A stretch of 64,000 nucleotides of DNA from Candidatus Zixiibacteriota bacterium (lineage in GTDB: Bacteria > Zixibacteria > MSB-5A5 > WJJR01 > JAJRUJ01). The notes beneath the pieces were generated by a model. The model had not been told where the DNA came from, made no database searches, and saw nothing but the letters and a program-made list of their open reading frames with translations. The translations under genes were made by a program, and so were the position numbers. Positions 1-8,238 of this stretch are shown piece by piece. The stretch lies in NCBI GenBank assembly GCA_020051695.1, contig JAGVQM010000016.1, positions 51,411 to 115,410 of the forward strand, written 5' to 3'. How positions within the stretch are numbered: position 1 is the stretch's first letter; every line of letters begins with the position of its first letter.

Positions 1-501
1 TCTTCCCTGTCGATTACCGAAATGGCCGCGGCCACCAGACGGCCCGGCCAGTTTTGTGGATTACATTTCTTTAATCCGGTGCCGGTGATGAAGCTGGTGG
101 AAGTGGTCAAGACGGTGGCTACCTCCGAGGCGACTTTCGCGGCCGCGAAGGCGTTCGGCGAGAAAGTCGGCAAGGTTGTGGTCTCCTGCAAAGACACCCC
201 CGGATTTGTGGTGAACCGGCTGCTGGTCCCCTATCTGCTGGATGCGATCCGCGCCCTGCAGGATGGTGTGGCAACGAAAGAAGACATCGACAACGCCATG
301 AAACTGGGCTGCGGATACCCCATGGGTCCGCTGGAATTGACCGATTTTGTGGGGCTGGACACGACGTATTACATCGCCGAAATTTTATTCGACGAGTTCA
401 AAGACCACCATTACGCCGCGCCGCCGCTGTTAAAGGCGATGGTCAAAGCCGGATACTACGGGCGGAAAGCAGGCCGCGGGTTTTACGATTACAGCAAATA
501 G
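1..501 (+). CDS. 3-hydroxyacyl-CoA dehydrogenase, C-terminal part (5' end outside window)
   Basis: This is the C-terminal ~166 residues of an NAD-dependent 3-hydroxyacyl-CoA (3-hydroxybutyryl-CoA type) dehydrogenase, which oxidises the 3-hydroxyacyl-CoA to the 3-oxoacyl-CoA in beta-oxidation. The frame is open from base 1 (SSLSITEMA), so the Rossmann NAD domain lies upstream of the window. Visible landmarks are GLHFFNPVPVMKLVEVV, the KDTPGFVVNRLL segment at the start of the all-helical C-terminal domain, and the family-typical GYPMGPLELTDFVGLDT and GRKAGRGFYDY near the end. A crotonase starts 12 bases downstream, so the two are co-transcribed and probably act in sequence on the same substrate. 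Family assignment is secure; the chain-length preference is not visible. Confidence 0.95.
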   Translation, partial: SSLSITEMAAATRRPGQFCGLHFFNPVPVMKLVEVVKTVATSEATFAAAKAFGEKVGKVVVSCKDTPGFVVNRLLVPYLLDAIRALQDGVATKEDIDNAMKLGCGYPMGPLELTDFVGLDTTYYIAEILFDEFKDHHYAAPPLLKAMVKAGYYGRKAGRGFYDYSK

Positions 502-513
502 CAGGCGGGGACC

Positions 514-1296
514 ATGGATTATAAAAACATCAAATTCGAAGTGGATGGGGCAATTGCCACGGTGACGATCAATCGGCCGAAGGCGCTCAATGCGCTGAAC
601 GATGAAACGATCGCCGAATTGGACCACTGTTTCACCGAGATCGCCGGCAATACGGATATTCGCTGCGTTATTTTGACGGGCGAAGGCGAGAAGGCCTTTG
701 TGGCCGGGGCTGATATTGGCGAGCTGGCGGTATGCAATGTCCCCGGCGGGCGGGCCAAGTGCGAGCGCGGCCAGGCCGTGTTTTTCAAGATTGAATGCCT
801 GCCGCAGCCGGTGATTGCCGTAATCAACGGTTTTGCCCTGGGCGGCGGCTGCGAAATCGCCATGGCGTGTGATTTCCGGCTGGCCTCGGAAAAAGCGAAG
901 CTGGGACAGCCGGAAGTTAACCTGGGGATTATCCCCGGATATGGCGGAACGCAGCGTTTGGCCCGGCTGGTCGGCACCGGCAAGGCCAAACAAATGATTT
1001 TTACGGGCGATTTTGTCTCCGCCGCCGAAGCCCACCGGATCGGGCTGGTGGATGAGGTCTATCCACCGGAAGAATTGATGACCAAAGCCAGAGAACTGGC
1101 GGCGAAAATTTGTACCAAAGGGCCGCTGGCGACCAAGGCAGCTAAAGAGGCGATCAATTTCGGCATCGAGGTCGACCTCGAATCGGGCTGCGCGTTTGAG
1201 GCCGCTCAATTCGCCCAGATCTGCGCCACCGAGGATAAGACCGAAGGAACCAGGGCGTTCCTGGAAAAACGTCCGGCAGATTTCAAGGGACAATAA
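514..1296 (+). CDS. Enoyl-CoA hydratase (crotonase family)
   Basis: At 260 residues this is the normal size for a crotonase. It hydrates trans-2-enoyl-CoA to 3-hydroxyacyl-CoA. The oxyanion-hole segment AFVAGADIGE lies near residues 61-70 and GFALGGGCEIAM near 107-117. Both glutamates used by true hydratases are present: Glu114 in GGGCE and Glu134 in GQPEVNLG, followed by IPGYGGTQRL. That favours hydratase over the isomerase or hydrolase members of the superfamily. It lies directly after the 3-hydroxyacyl-CoA dehydrogenase and before an acyl-CoA dehydrogenase. Together they give the crotonyl-CoA to acetoacetyl-CoA segment needed at the end of anaerobic benzoyl-CoA or fatty-acid breakdown. The exact substrate is inferred. 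Confidence 0.95.
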   Translation: MDYKNIKFEVDGAIATVTINRPKALNALNDETIAELDHCFTEIAGNTDIRCVILTGEGEKAFVAGADIGELAVCNVPGGRAKCERGQAVFFKIECLPQPVIAVINGFALGGGCEIAMACDFRLASEKAKLGQPEVNLGIIPGYGGTQRLARLVGTGKAKQMIFTGDFVSAAEAHRIGLVDEVYPPEELMTKARELAAKICTKGPLATKAAKEAINFGIEVDLESGCAFEAAQFAQICATEDKTEGTRAFLEKRPADFKGQ

Positions 1297-1379
1297 CGAG
1301 GATCACTGAGGGCAGGAACATCGACCGGACGCCCGGTTACATGCGCGGAAATCCGGCTGAGCAATGACGGGGCTGGCAC

Positions 1380-2519
1380 ATGAATTTTGAACTGACTGAA
1401 GACCAACTGGCCGTGCAGGAAGTGGCCCGGGAATTCGCGGAGAAAAAGCTCAAACCGCGTGCCGAGGAATTCGATACCGAAGCCAGATTCGACATGGACC
1501 TCCTGCGGGAGATGGGCGAACTGGGTTTTTTAGGCATCATTATTCCCGAGGAATACGGCGGGGGCGGCATGGACGCCGTTTCCTACATGATCGCCGCCGA
1601 GGAACTGACCCGTGGGTGCGCCTCGCATGCCGCCGCAGTGGGGTTGAGCAATTCGTTGTATGGTTATCCCCTGTTGACCTACGGCACCGAAGAACAGAAG
1701 AAGAAATATCTGCCGGGAGTCTGTGCCGGCGAAAAAGTCGGGGCGTTTGCGCTGACCGAACCGGGCGCCGGCTCGGACGCGGCCGGGCTGAGCACGACAT
1801 TTAAAAAAACTGATAACGGGTACATCCTCAACGGGACCAAGATCTTCATCACGATGGGGGCGGTGGCTGATAATGTGATCGTGTTTGCCACGTCGAAAAA
1901 AGGCTCCGGCCCGCGGGGGATTTCCGCTTTTCTGGTGGACAAGGACGCGCCCGGTTATGAAATCGGCACCATTGAAAAGAAAATGGGGTTGAAGGCCTCG
2001 CCGACGACCGAGTTGATTTTCAGCGATTGTGTTATCCCGCAGGAAAACCTGCTGGGCAAGGAAGGCCACGGCTTTCGCATTGCCATGTCCACGCTTGACG
2101 GCGGGCGGATCAGTTGCGGGGCCATGGGGGTCGGGCTGGCGCAGGAGGCGTTCAATATCGCGGTAAAATACTCAAAAGAGCGCGAGCAGTTCGGCAAACC
2201 GATCGCGGCATTGCAGGCCATTCAATTTCATCTGGCCGAAATGTCGATCATGATCGAAAACGCGCGGAATCTGGTCTACAAAGCGGCGTGGAAAAAAGAC
2301 CAGGGGCAGGACTACTCCCTCGAAGCCGCGCAGGCCAAACTGTACGCCTCCGAGATATCCACCAAGGTAACGCACAAGGCGATCCAGGTCCTTGGCGGTT
2401 ATGGATATATCCGGGAGTACCAGGTGGAGCGGATGTATCGTGACGCGCGGGTGACGGAACTATTCGAAGGGACCTCGGAAATTCAGAAGCTGGTTATTGC
2501 GCGCTACCTGTTGAAATAA
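1380..2519 (+). CDS. Acyl-CoA dehydrogenase (short-chain / butyryl-CoA type)
   Basis: This is a 379-residue FAD acyl-CoA dehydrogenase that forms the alpha,beta double bond of an acyl-CoA. The sequence shows the usual three-part layout: helical N-terminus (FELTEDQLAVQEVAREF), middle beta domain (FALTEPGAGSDAAG, then KIFITMGAVADNVIVFA), and C-terminal helical domain. The catalytic base is Glu363 in ELFEGTSEIQ, the position found in short- and medium-chain enzymes. The cluster context (crotonase and 3-hydroxyacyl-CoA dehydrogenase upstream) suggests a short-chain substrate. A glutaryl-CoA dehydrogenase role is possible but not demonstrable from sequence alone. An 83-base gap separates it from the crotonase. 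No electron-transfer flavoprotein genes are in the window. Confidence 0.94.
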   Translation: MNFELTEDQLAVQEVAREFAEKKLKPRAEEFDTEARFDMDLLREMGELGFLGIIIPEEYGGGGMDAVSYMIAAEELTRGCASHAAAVGLSNSLYGYPLLTYGTEEQKKKYLPGVCAGEKVGAFALTEPGAGSDAAGLSTTFKKTDNGYILNGTKIFITMGAVADNVIVFATSKKGSGPRGISAFLVDKDAPGYEIGTIEKKMGLKASPTTELIFSDCVIPQENLLGKEGHGFRIAMSTLDGGRISCGAMGVGLAQEAFNIAVKYSKEREQFGKPIAALQAIQFHLAEMSIMIENARNLVYKAAWKKDQGQDYSLEAAQAKLYASEISTKVTHKAIQVLGGYGYIREYQVERMYRDARVTELFEGTSEIQKLVIARYLLK

Positions 2520-2557
2520 CGCGCGGGGCGGACTGGACGGAGGTGGCCGGCAACACG

Positions 2558-3103
2558 ATGACGGAATTGACGTTTTTTGGCCGGGGAGGACAGGGCGCGG
2601 TCGTCGCCTCGGAAATTCTGGGCGAAGCGTACTTCCGCGACGGGTATTTCGTGCAAAGCTTTCCATCATTTGGCGTGGAGCGCCGGGGAGCGCCGGTGAC
2701 CGCATTTTTACGGATTGATAAGGAATTCATTTATCTGCGCAGCATGATTTACCAGGCCGACTGGGGTCTGGTCCTGGCGGCGGACATCATGCAGGCGCCT
2801 ACGTTTCGCCCGGCGGTGAAAGACGGCGCACGGGTAGTGGTCAATTCGTCTTCCCCACCGGTCGCGCTTCCGGGGCTGCAGGTGGCCTATCTGGATGCCA
2901 CGGCGATTGCGTTCAAGCACAAACTTGGGTCGCAGGCCGCGCCGCTGGTCAATACTGCGCTTCTGGGAGCGTTTGCCCGGGTGAACGGCGCTCCCGGGTT
3001 GGATAGCGTGCTGGCCGCAGTGGAACAGAAAGTGCCGCACAACACCACACAAAACCTGGAGGCCGTGCGGGACGCCTACGACTCGGTGAAAAATCTTGAG
3101 TAA
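2558..3103 (+). CDS. 2-oxoacid:ferredoxin oxidoreductase, gamma subunit
   Basis: This is a 181-residue gamma-type subunit of a pyruvate/2-oxoglutarate:ferredoxin oxidoreductase. The family hallmark FFGRGGQGAVVASEILGEA is at the N-terminus and RRGAPVTAFLRI follows in the usual place. I chose the ATG at 2558 (MTELTFFGRG) over an in-frame GTG at 2543 because the GGAGG at 2539-2543 overlaps that GTG and homologues start just before the GRGGQG motif. The next gene starts inside its last codons. Gamma and delta-type parts are encoded before alpha and beta here. The gamma subunit contributes to CoA binding and assembly. Which 2-oxoacid is used cannot be read directly. Confidence 0.92.
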   Translation: MTELTFFGRGGQGAVVASEILGEAYFRDGYFVQSFPSFGVERRGAPVTAFLRIDKEFIYLRSMIYQADWGLVLAADIMQAPTFRPAVKDGARVVVNSSSPPVALPGLQVAYLDATAIAFKHKLGSQAAPLVNTALLGAFARVNGAPGLDSVLAAVEQKVPHNTTQNLEAVRDAYDSVKNLE

Positions 3104-4733
3104 GTTTATTGTTTTCAAAACCATCAACGACATGCCCGAACTGGCGGTCAGCAGCGGCTCGATGAGCTGGAACAAGACCGGCTCATGGCGTTCATCCACT
3201 CCCCTGCACATTGACAAAACCCCGCCATGCAATTTTAACTGTCCCGCCGGTGAAAATATTCGCGGGTATATCGATCTACTCAAGCATTACCAGACCGCCG
3301 AGGCCTTCGAACTGCTGACCTCGGCTAATCCCCTCCCCGCGGTGTGCGGGCGGGTCTGTTTTCATCCGTGCCAGGCCCATTGTAATCGACATGGTTTCGA
3401 TCTCGCCATCCAGGTGCGGCTGCTGGAGAAATTTATCGGCGATTGGGGCTTGGAGCAGGCCCCGACGAAACCTCTTCCCCAGACATCCGGACGGAAAGTG
3501 GCGGTCATCGGTGCTGGACCGGCCGGATTGGCGGCAGCATATTATCTGCGCCGAAAGGGTGTCGCGGTAACGATGTATGATGATCATGCGCTGCCCGGCG
3601 GCATCCTGGAATATGGCATTCCCGCCTATCGCCTGGAAAAAGATGTGCTGCAGGCGGAATTGACGCGTGTGCTGACAGGAATTGAATTCCACCCCGGCAT
3701 GAAATTCGGCCGGGATTTTGATATCGGCGCACTGGTGGAATATGACGCGGTTTTCCTGGCCACGGGAGCACATCAATCGAAAAGACTGCACATCGAGGGT
3801 GAGAACATCCCCGGTGTCGAGTCGGGTTTGGGCTTTCTGCAACAGCTTAATTCGGGCGAAAAGATCGATGTGCAGAGCCATAACGTGTTGGTTATTGGGG
3901 GCGGGAACACGGCCTGCGACGTGGCTCGTTCGGCGTATCGTCTCGGGGCACATGTAACCCTGCTGTATCGCCGGACTGAACGGGAGATGCCCGCTTTCGC
4001 CGAGGAGATCGAACAGTTGCGTGCCGAGCCGATCCATTGCGAGTTTCTCGTGGCACCGGAGCGCATTACCCGCGCTGAAAACGGCACCCTGACCCTGACC
4101 GCAATCCGGATGAAACTCGGCGAACCGGACGAGAGTGGCCGTGCGCGGCCGGTGGCCATCGAAGGTTCCCAATTTACACTTATCGCCGACCGGATTTTTG
4201 CCGCGATCGGCGAAGACCCGGACGTATCCTTTTTTCCCAACGCGCAACAACACGATGACGGGGAGTTCGATTTTTCCGGGGTCGACGCGCGGCTGGCCGG
4301 GAAATTATTCGTCGGTGGAGATTTGCTGCCCAATCCGCGTACCGTGCCCCATGCTGTCGGCTCGGGGCGGCTGGCGGCGGAAAAAATCCTGGCGCAACTG
4401 CGCGGTGAGCCGCTTGTGGCCCACGACTGCGTTGTCGAAGTTGCCGGTCCCGAGGATATCAACTACCGCTATTTCACTCGGATTAATGCGGTCAAATGGC
4501 AGACCGGGCTGGCCGCCGGCGGCGCCCTGAGTGAACAAAGCGCGCACGCCGAAGCCGAGCGGTGTTTTTCCTGCGGCGTGTGCAGTAAGTGCGATAATTG
4601 TTTTAATTTCTGCCCCGATCTAGCGGTGATCAAATCGGCGGGCGGGTATCAGGTGAACCTCGAGTATTGCAAGGGCTGCGGGATTTGCGCGGCTGAATGT
4701 CCCGGCGGCTCGTTGCGGATGCGGCAGCAATGA
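3096..4733 (+). CDS. FAD/NAD(P)H oxidoreductase fused to ferredoxin, OFOR-associated (KorC-like)
   Basis: This 545-residue fusion has four visible parts. The N-terminus (to ~35, SGSMSWNKTGSWR) resembles OFOR delta subunits. Cys-rich GltD-type Fe-S motifs follow (CNFNCPAG ~45-52, CGRVCFHPCQAHC ~84-96). An FAD site (VAVIGAGPAGLAAAYYL ~135-151) and an NAD(P) site (VLVIGGGNTACDVARSAYRL) come next. The C-terminal two-cluster ferredoxin has CFSCGVCSKCDNCFNFCPD and CKGCGICAAECPGGSL. It would pass electrons between the OFOR core, ferredoxin and NAD(P)H. In Azoarcus a KorC subunit gives 2-oxoglutarate:ferredoxin oxidoreductase its NADP activity during aromatic catabolism, and this gene fits that role. 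The start is a TTG overlapping the end of the gamma gene by 8 bases; the alpha gene overlaps its stop by ATGA. Confidence 0.88.
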   Translation: MSKFIVFKTINDMPELAVSSGSMSWNKTGSWRSSTPLHIDKTPPCNFNCPAGENIRGYIDLLKHYQTAEAFELLTSANPLPAVCGRVCFHPCQAHCNRHGFDLAIQVRLLEKFIGDWGLEQAPTKPLPQTSGRKVAVIGAGPAGLAAAYYLRRKGVAVTMYDDHALPGGILEYGIPAYRLEKDVLQAELTRVLTGIEFHPGMKFGRDFDIGALVEYDAVFLATGAHQSKRLHIEGENIPGVESGLGFLQQLNSGEKIDVQSHNVLVIGGGNTACDVARSAYRLGAHVTLLYRRTEREMPAFAEEIEQLRAEPIHCEFLVAPERITRAENGTLTLTAIRMKLGEPDESGRARPVAIEGSQFTLIADRIFAAIGEDPDVSFFPNAQQHDDGEFDFSGVDARLAGKLFVGGDLLPNPRTVPHAVGSGRLAAEKILAQLRGEPLVAHDCVVEVAGPEDINYRYFTRINAVKWQTGLAAGGALSEQSAHAEAERCFSCGVCSKCDNCFNFCPDLAVIKSAGGYQVNLEYCKGCGICAAECPGGSLRMRQQ

Positions 4734-5884
4734 GGCAGGTGATCTCGGGCAACGAAGCGGCGTCGCTGGCGGTCAAGCTGGCGCGGGTGCAGGTGATCTC
4801 CGCCTACCCAATTACCCCGCAGACGACGATCGCCGAAAAGCTCTCGGAGATCTGCGGCTCGGGAGAATTGGCCGCCCGCTTCGTGCGGGTCGAATCAGAA
4901 CACTCGGCGATGTCGACATTAATCGGCGCGGCTTCGACCGGAGTACGGACATTCACCGCGACCTCGGCGCAGGGGCTGGCGCTGATGCATGAACCGTTGT
5001 TCTGGGCTTCGGGAGCGCGGCTGCCGATCGTGATGGTCGATGTGAACCGGGCGATGGCGGCGCCGTGGACGATCTGGTGCGACCAGACCGATTCGGTCGC
5101 CCAGCGCGACACCGGCTGGCTGCAATTTTATTGCTGGTCGAACCAGGAGATCATCGATACGGTCATTTGCGCTTTCAAAATCGCCGAGAAACTGCTGGTG
5201 CCGTGCATGGTCTGTTATGACGGTTTTTTTATTTCGCATACCTATGAGCCGGTGGAGATACCGGAACAAAAAGACGTCGATGAATTTCTTCCGCCCAGGA
5301 ACGCGGAATACAAGCTGGATACGGAAAACCCCCATACGTTTTCCGGCGGCACACTGCCCAATTACTTTATGGAGTTCCGCTATAAACTGCAGCGGGCGTT
5401 CGAACGGGCGCCGGAAGTCATCGCGCGCGTTTACGGTGAGTATGTACAATGTTTTGACCGGACATACGATAGTGTGGAATCGTATGCCGCCGACGATGCG
5501 GATGCGGTGCTGGTGGCCTCCGGGTCGGCGGCCTCGACGGTATGGCATACGGTGAAAGCGTTGCGCGATCAGGGGCGAAAAGTCGGATTACTGCGGATCC
5601 GGCAGTTGCGGCCGTTCCCCGCGGCGGAACTGGCGGCGAAAATTCACCCGCCGCAGCGTATCGGCGTGCTGGACCGCAACCTTTCCCCCGGGACGGGCGG
5701 GGTGTTCACACAGGAGGTCCGGGCGGCGTTGCACCGCGACGGTCACACCGGCAGAATCCATGAATTCATTGCCGGACTGGGCGGCCGCGACATCACGATG
5801 AACAATATAATTGATATCTACGATCGCCTGGAACAGAAGACCGCCAACGCCTCAGCAATCAACTGGGTAGGACTGAACCCATGA
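4730..5884 (+). CDS. 2-oxoacid:ferredoxin oxidoreductase, alpha subunit
   Basis: This is a 384-residue alpha (PorA/KorA) subunit. It has the diagnostic ISAYPITPQTTIAEKLSEI near residues 24-42, which binds the pyrimidine side of thiamine diphosphate, then RVESEHSAMSTLIGAASTG and TATSAQGLALMHEPLF. The C-terminal transketolase-like domain contains LLRIRQLRPFP and GVLDRNLSPGTGGV. The ATG at 4730 overlaps the preceding stop (ATGA), so an in-frame ATG at 4697 inside the preceding gene is not used here. Together with the beta and gamma subunits it should oxidatively decarboxylate a 2-oxoacid to the acyl-CoA and reduce ferredoxin. Pyruvate, 2-oxoglutarate and 2-oxoadipate remain possible substrates; the neighbouring synthase-aconitase-dehydrogenase genes argue for a C5 or longer 2-oxoacid. 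Confidence 0.93.
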   Translation: MRQVISGNEAASLAVKLARVQVISAYPITPQTTIAEKLSEICGSGELAARFVRVESEHSAMSTLIGAASTGVRTFTATSAQGLALMHEPLFWASGARLPIVMVDVNRAMAAPWTIWCDQTDSVAQRDTGWLQFYCWSNQEIIDTVICAFKIAEKLLVPCMVCYDGFFISHTYEPVEIPEQKDVDEFLPPRNAEYKLDTENPHTFSGGTLPNYFMEFRYKLQRAFERAPEVIARVYGEYVQCFDRTYDSVESYAADDADAVLVASGSAASTVWHTVKALRDQGRKVGLLRIRQLRPFPAAELAAKIHPPQRIGVLDRNLSPGTGGVFTQEVRAALHRDGHTGRIHEFIAGLGGRDITMNNIIDIYDRLEQKTANASAINWVGLNP

Positions 5885-6840
5885 ACCAGGGGCCGCACTC
5901 AGCAGCGGGCCGCCCGGCGGCCGCGGTTGCGATGACCGACTACGAGTTTTGCTCGCAGTACGACCTCTATGGCCATATGGCCTGCCCCGGCTGCGGCGAA
6001 AAGATTTTGCTCCGCCATATCCTGAACGTGTTGGGTCCGGAAACGGTGATCGTCTGTCCGGCGGGGTGCGCCGCGGTGACCGACGGCGTATTTCCGCACT
6101 CGATTTCTCCGGTGCCGTTTTTGCACGTGCCGTTCGACGCGACGCCGGCCGCCGCCGCCGGGGTGCGCGCGGGGCTGGACCTGTCCGGCCGGAAACACGT
6201 CACTGTACTGGCCTGGGCGGGAGACGGGGCCACGTTTGATATCGGCATGGGCGCATTATCGGCCATCGCCGAACGCAATGAAAATATTCTATATGTTTGC
6301 TATGACAACGAAGCATACATGAACACCGGCATCCAGCGCAGTTCGGCCACGCCATACGGCGGCTGGAGCACGACCACACCAAAGGGGCAATTGAAAGCCG
6401 AACCGAAAAAAAATATCGGCGCGATCATGGCCGCGCATCGGATTCCCTATTTCGCCTCCGGCTCACCGGCATTCCTGGATGATTTGACCGCGAAGGTGGC
6501 GCAGGCAAAACGACTGAGCGGACTGCGGTTTTTACACCTGTTGTCCCCCTGCCCTCCCGGCTGGAAGGCCGATCCCCGGGACGGGATAACTCTGGCCCGG
6601 CTGGCGGTGGAAAGTAGGTTGTTCCCGCTATATGAAATCATCGAGGGGACGCATTACCGGCTGACGCACGAATCCTCCGGCGCGGGTTTCGACGAATACC
6701 TGCAGCTTCAGGGGAGATTTCGGTACATGAGTGCCGGTGACCGCAGAATTTTGCAGGCCGACGCCGACCGTTTTTATGCACAATTGACACTCCGGCACAA
6801 CCGCAACGGGGAAACGACGGTTATCGGGGAGGAACCATGA
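5881..6840 (+). CDS. 2-oxoacid:ferredoxin oxidoreductase, beta subunit (TPP-binding)
   Basis: This 319-residue beta subunit carries the thiamine-diphosphate/Mg motif WAGDGATFDIGMGALSAIAE, then the conserved NENILYVCYDNEAYMNTG and RSSATPYGG segments. The N-terminal HMACPGCGEKILLRH and the later CPAGC hold the cysteines that ligate the cluster found in this subunit of pyruvate-type enzymes, and LHLLSPCPPGWK lies in the C-terminal half. It starts with an ATGA overlap with the alpha gene and its own stop overlaps the next start by ATGA, so translation is coupled through this part of the operon. With its three upstream partners it forms a complete four-part oxidoreductase. Confidence 0.94.
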   Translation: MNQGPHSAAGRPAAAVAMTDYEFCSQYDLYGHMACPGCGEKILLRHILNVLGPETVIVCPAGCAAVTDGVFPHSISPVPFLHVPFDATPAAAAGVRAGLDLSGRKHVTVLAWAGDGATFDIGMGALSAIAERNENILYVCYDNEAYMNTGIQRSSATPYGGWSTTTPKGQLKAEPKKNIGAIMAAHRIPYFASGSPAFLDDLTAKVAQAKRLSGLRFLHLLSPCPPGWKADPRDGITLARLAVESRLFPLYEIIEGTHYRLTHESSGAGFDEYLQLQGRFRYMSAGDRRILQADADRFYAQLTLRHNRNGETTVIGEEP

Positions 6841-8228
6841 GAAAGCACCTGTCGGGGAAATCCCTCATTTTTGACTGGAACAAATGCGAGGATTTTTCTT
6901 TCCGTCATGAAAAGAACCTGCAACTCGACGATGAAACGTTGCGTGACGGCCTGCAATCTCCGTCGGTGACCGATCCCACCATCGAGCAGAAAATCCAATT
7001 GCTGGAGCTGATGGAGGGGTTGAAAATCGATTCGGCGGATATCGGCCTGCCCGGCGCCGGTCCCCGGGCCCAAGCCGATATTCAGGCCATGGCCCTGCAC
7101 ATCGCCAAAAACAAGATGAAAATCCGGCCCAATTGCGCGGTGCGCACGGCCATTGTCGATATCACGCCGCTGATCGATATCTCCCAGCGCGTCGGGTACC
7201 CGATCGAGGCCTGTACCTTTATCGGCTCCTCCCCCATTCGCCAGTATGCCGAGGGATGGACCCTCAACGATATGTTGAAGTTCACCGATGAATCGATCAG
7301 TTATGCCGTCGATCACGGGCTGCCGGTAATGTATGTCACGGAGGACACAACCCGCGCGGACCCGAAAATGCTGGCCAAACTATTCACTACGGCGATCAAT
7401 GCCGGCGCCAAGCGGATCTGTGTCTGCGATACGGTCGGTCATGCGACGCCGATCGGCGTCTACCACCTGCTGAAATTTGTCCGTGAACTGGTGACAAAAG
7501 TCGACCCCAAAGTCAAGATCGACTGGCACGGCCATTCCGACCGGGGGCTGGCCATCCCCAACACCATGGCGGCGATCGCCCAGGGTGTGCACCGCATTCA
7601 CGCTACCGCGCTGGGTATCGGCGAGCGGGTCGGCAATACGCCGATGGACTTGTTGCTGGTCAATTTGAAATTGGAGGGTATTTACCGCCGCGATCTGACC
7701 AAACTGGCCCAATATTGCCGGCTGGTCTCCGAGGCCTGCAATGTCCCGGTGCCGCCGAACTACCCGGTGATGGGGAAAGACGCATTCCGCACGGGGACAG
7801 GGGTCCACGCCGCGGCGATCATTAAAGCGCAGAATAAAGGCCATGACTGGCTGGCCGACCGGGTATATTCCGGTGTCCCGGCGGGCATGGTGGGCTTGCG
7901 CCAGATCATCGAGATCGGCTTCATGTCCGGGGTGTCTAATATTGTCTATTGGCTGAAAATCCGTGGCATCGAACCGACCAAAAAACTGGTGGACGAAATC
8001 TTCCGGGCCGCCAAACAACATAACCGCATGCTGACCGATGAGGAAGTCGAGCAGCTGGTAAAATATGAAACGCATGAGGCAGGCGCCCTGCCGCTGGATA
8101 CGGTCTTTGACTGGAACCGTGAAATTATGCCGGAGACCACCGGCCAGATGAAGAAAACGAAAGATCGACAGGCCACGGGACGGAAACGCCGTTCAACCCG
8201 CAAGCCGAACATTCGTTCCCGCAAGTGA
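6837..8228 (+). CDS. DRE-TIM condensing enzyme (Re-citrate / homocitrate / isopropylmalate synthase-like)
   Basis: This 463-residue acetyl-CoA-dependent aldol condensation enzyme belongs to the DRE-TIM family. The signature DDETLRDGLQSP is at residues 31-42 and the metal-binding DWHGHSDRG lies in the expected C-terminal part of the barrel, followed by ATALGIGERVGNT. There is no LeuA-type allosteric C-terminal domain. Instead the protein ends in a strongly basic Lys/Arg-rich tail of about 30 residues. Family members include 2-isopropylmalate, homocitrate and Re-citrate synthases. Placement between an OFOR and an aconitase/dehydrogenase set favours making citrate or homocitrate as a precursor of the OFOR substrate, but leucine synthesis cannot be excluded from sequence alone. 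It overlaps the OFOR beta gene by ATGA. Confidence 0.85.
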   Translation: MRKHLSGKSLIFDWNKCEDFSFRHEKNLQLDDETLRDGLQSPSVTDPTIEQKIQLLELMEGLKIDSADIGLPGAGPRAQADIQAMALHIAKNKMKIRPNCAVRTAIVDITPLIDISQRVGYPIEACTFIGSSPIRQYAEGWTLNDMLKFTDESISYAVDHGLPVMYVTEDTTRADPKMLAKLFTTAINAGAKRICVCDTVGHATPIGVYHLLKFVRELVTKVDPKVKIDWHGHSDRGLAIPNTMAAIAQGVHRIHATALGIGERVGNTPMDLLLVNLKLEGIYRRDLTKLAQYCRLVSEACNVPVPPNYPVMGKDAFRTGTGVHAAAIIKAQNKGHDWLADRVYSGVPAGMVGLRQIIEIGFMSGVSNIVYWLKIRGIEPTKKLVDEIFRAAKQHNRMLTDEEVEQLVKYETHEAGALPLDTVFDWNREIMPETTGQMKKTKDRQATGRKRRSTRKPNIRSRK

Positions 8229-8238
8229 TGAGAAAACC

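Noticed and set aside
430..1293. Long minus-strand reading frame opposite the crotonase gene
   Set aside because: It is antisense to a well-conserved gene and shows no family pattern; typical of high-GC shadow frames.
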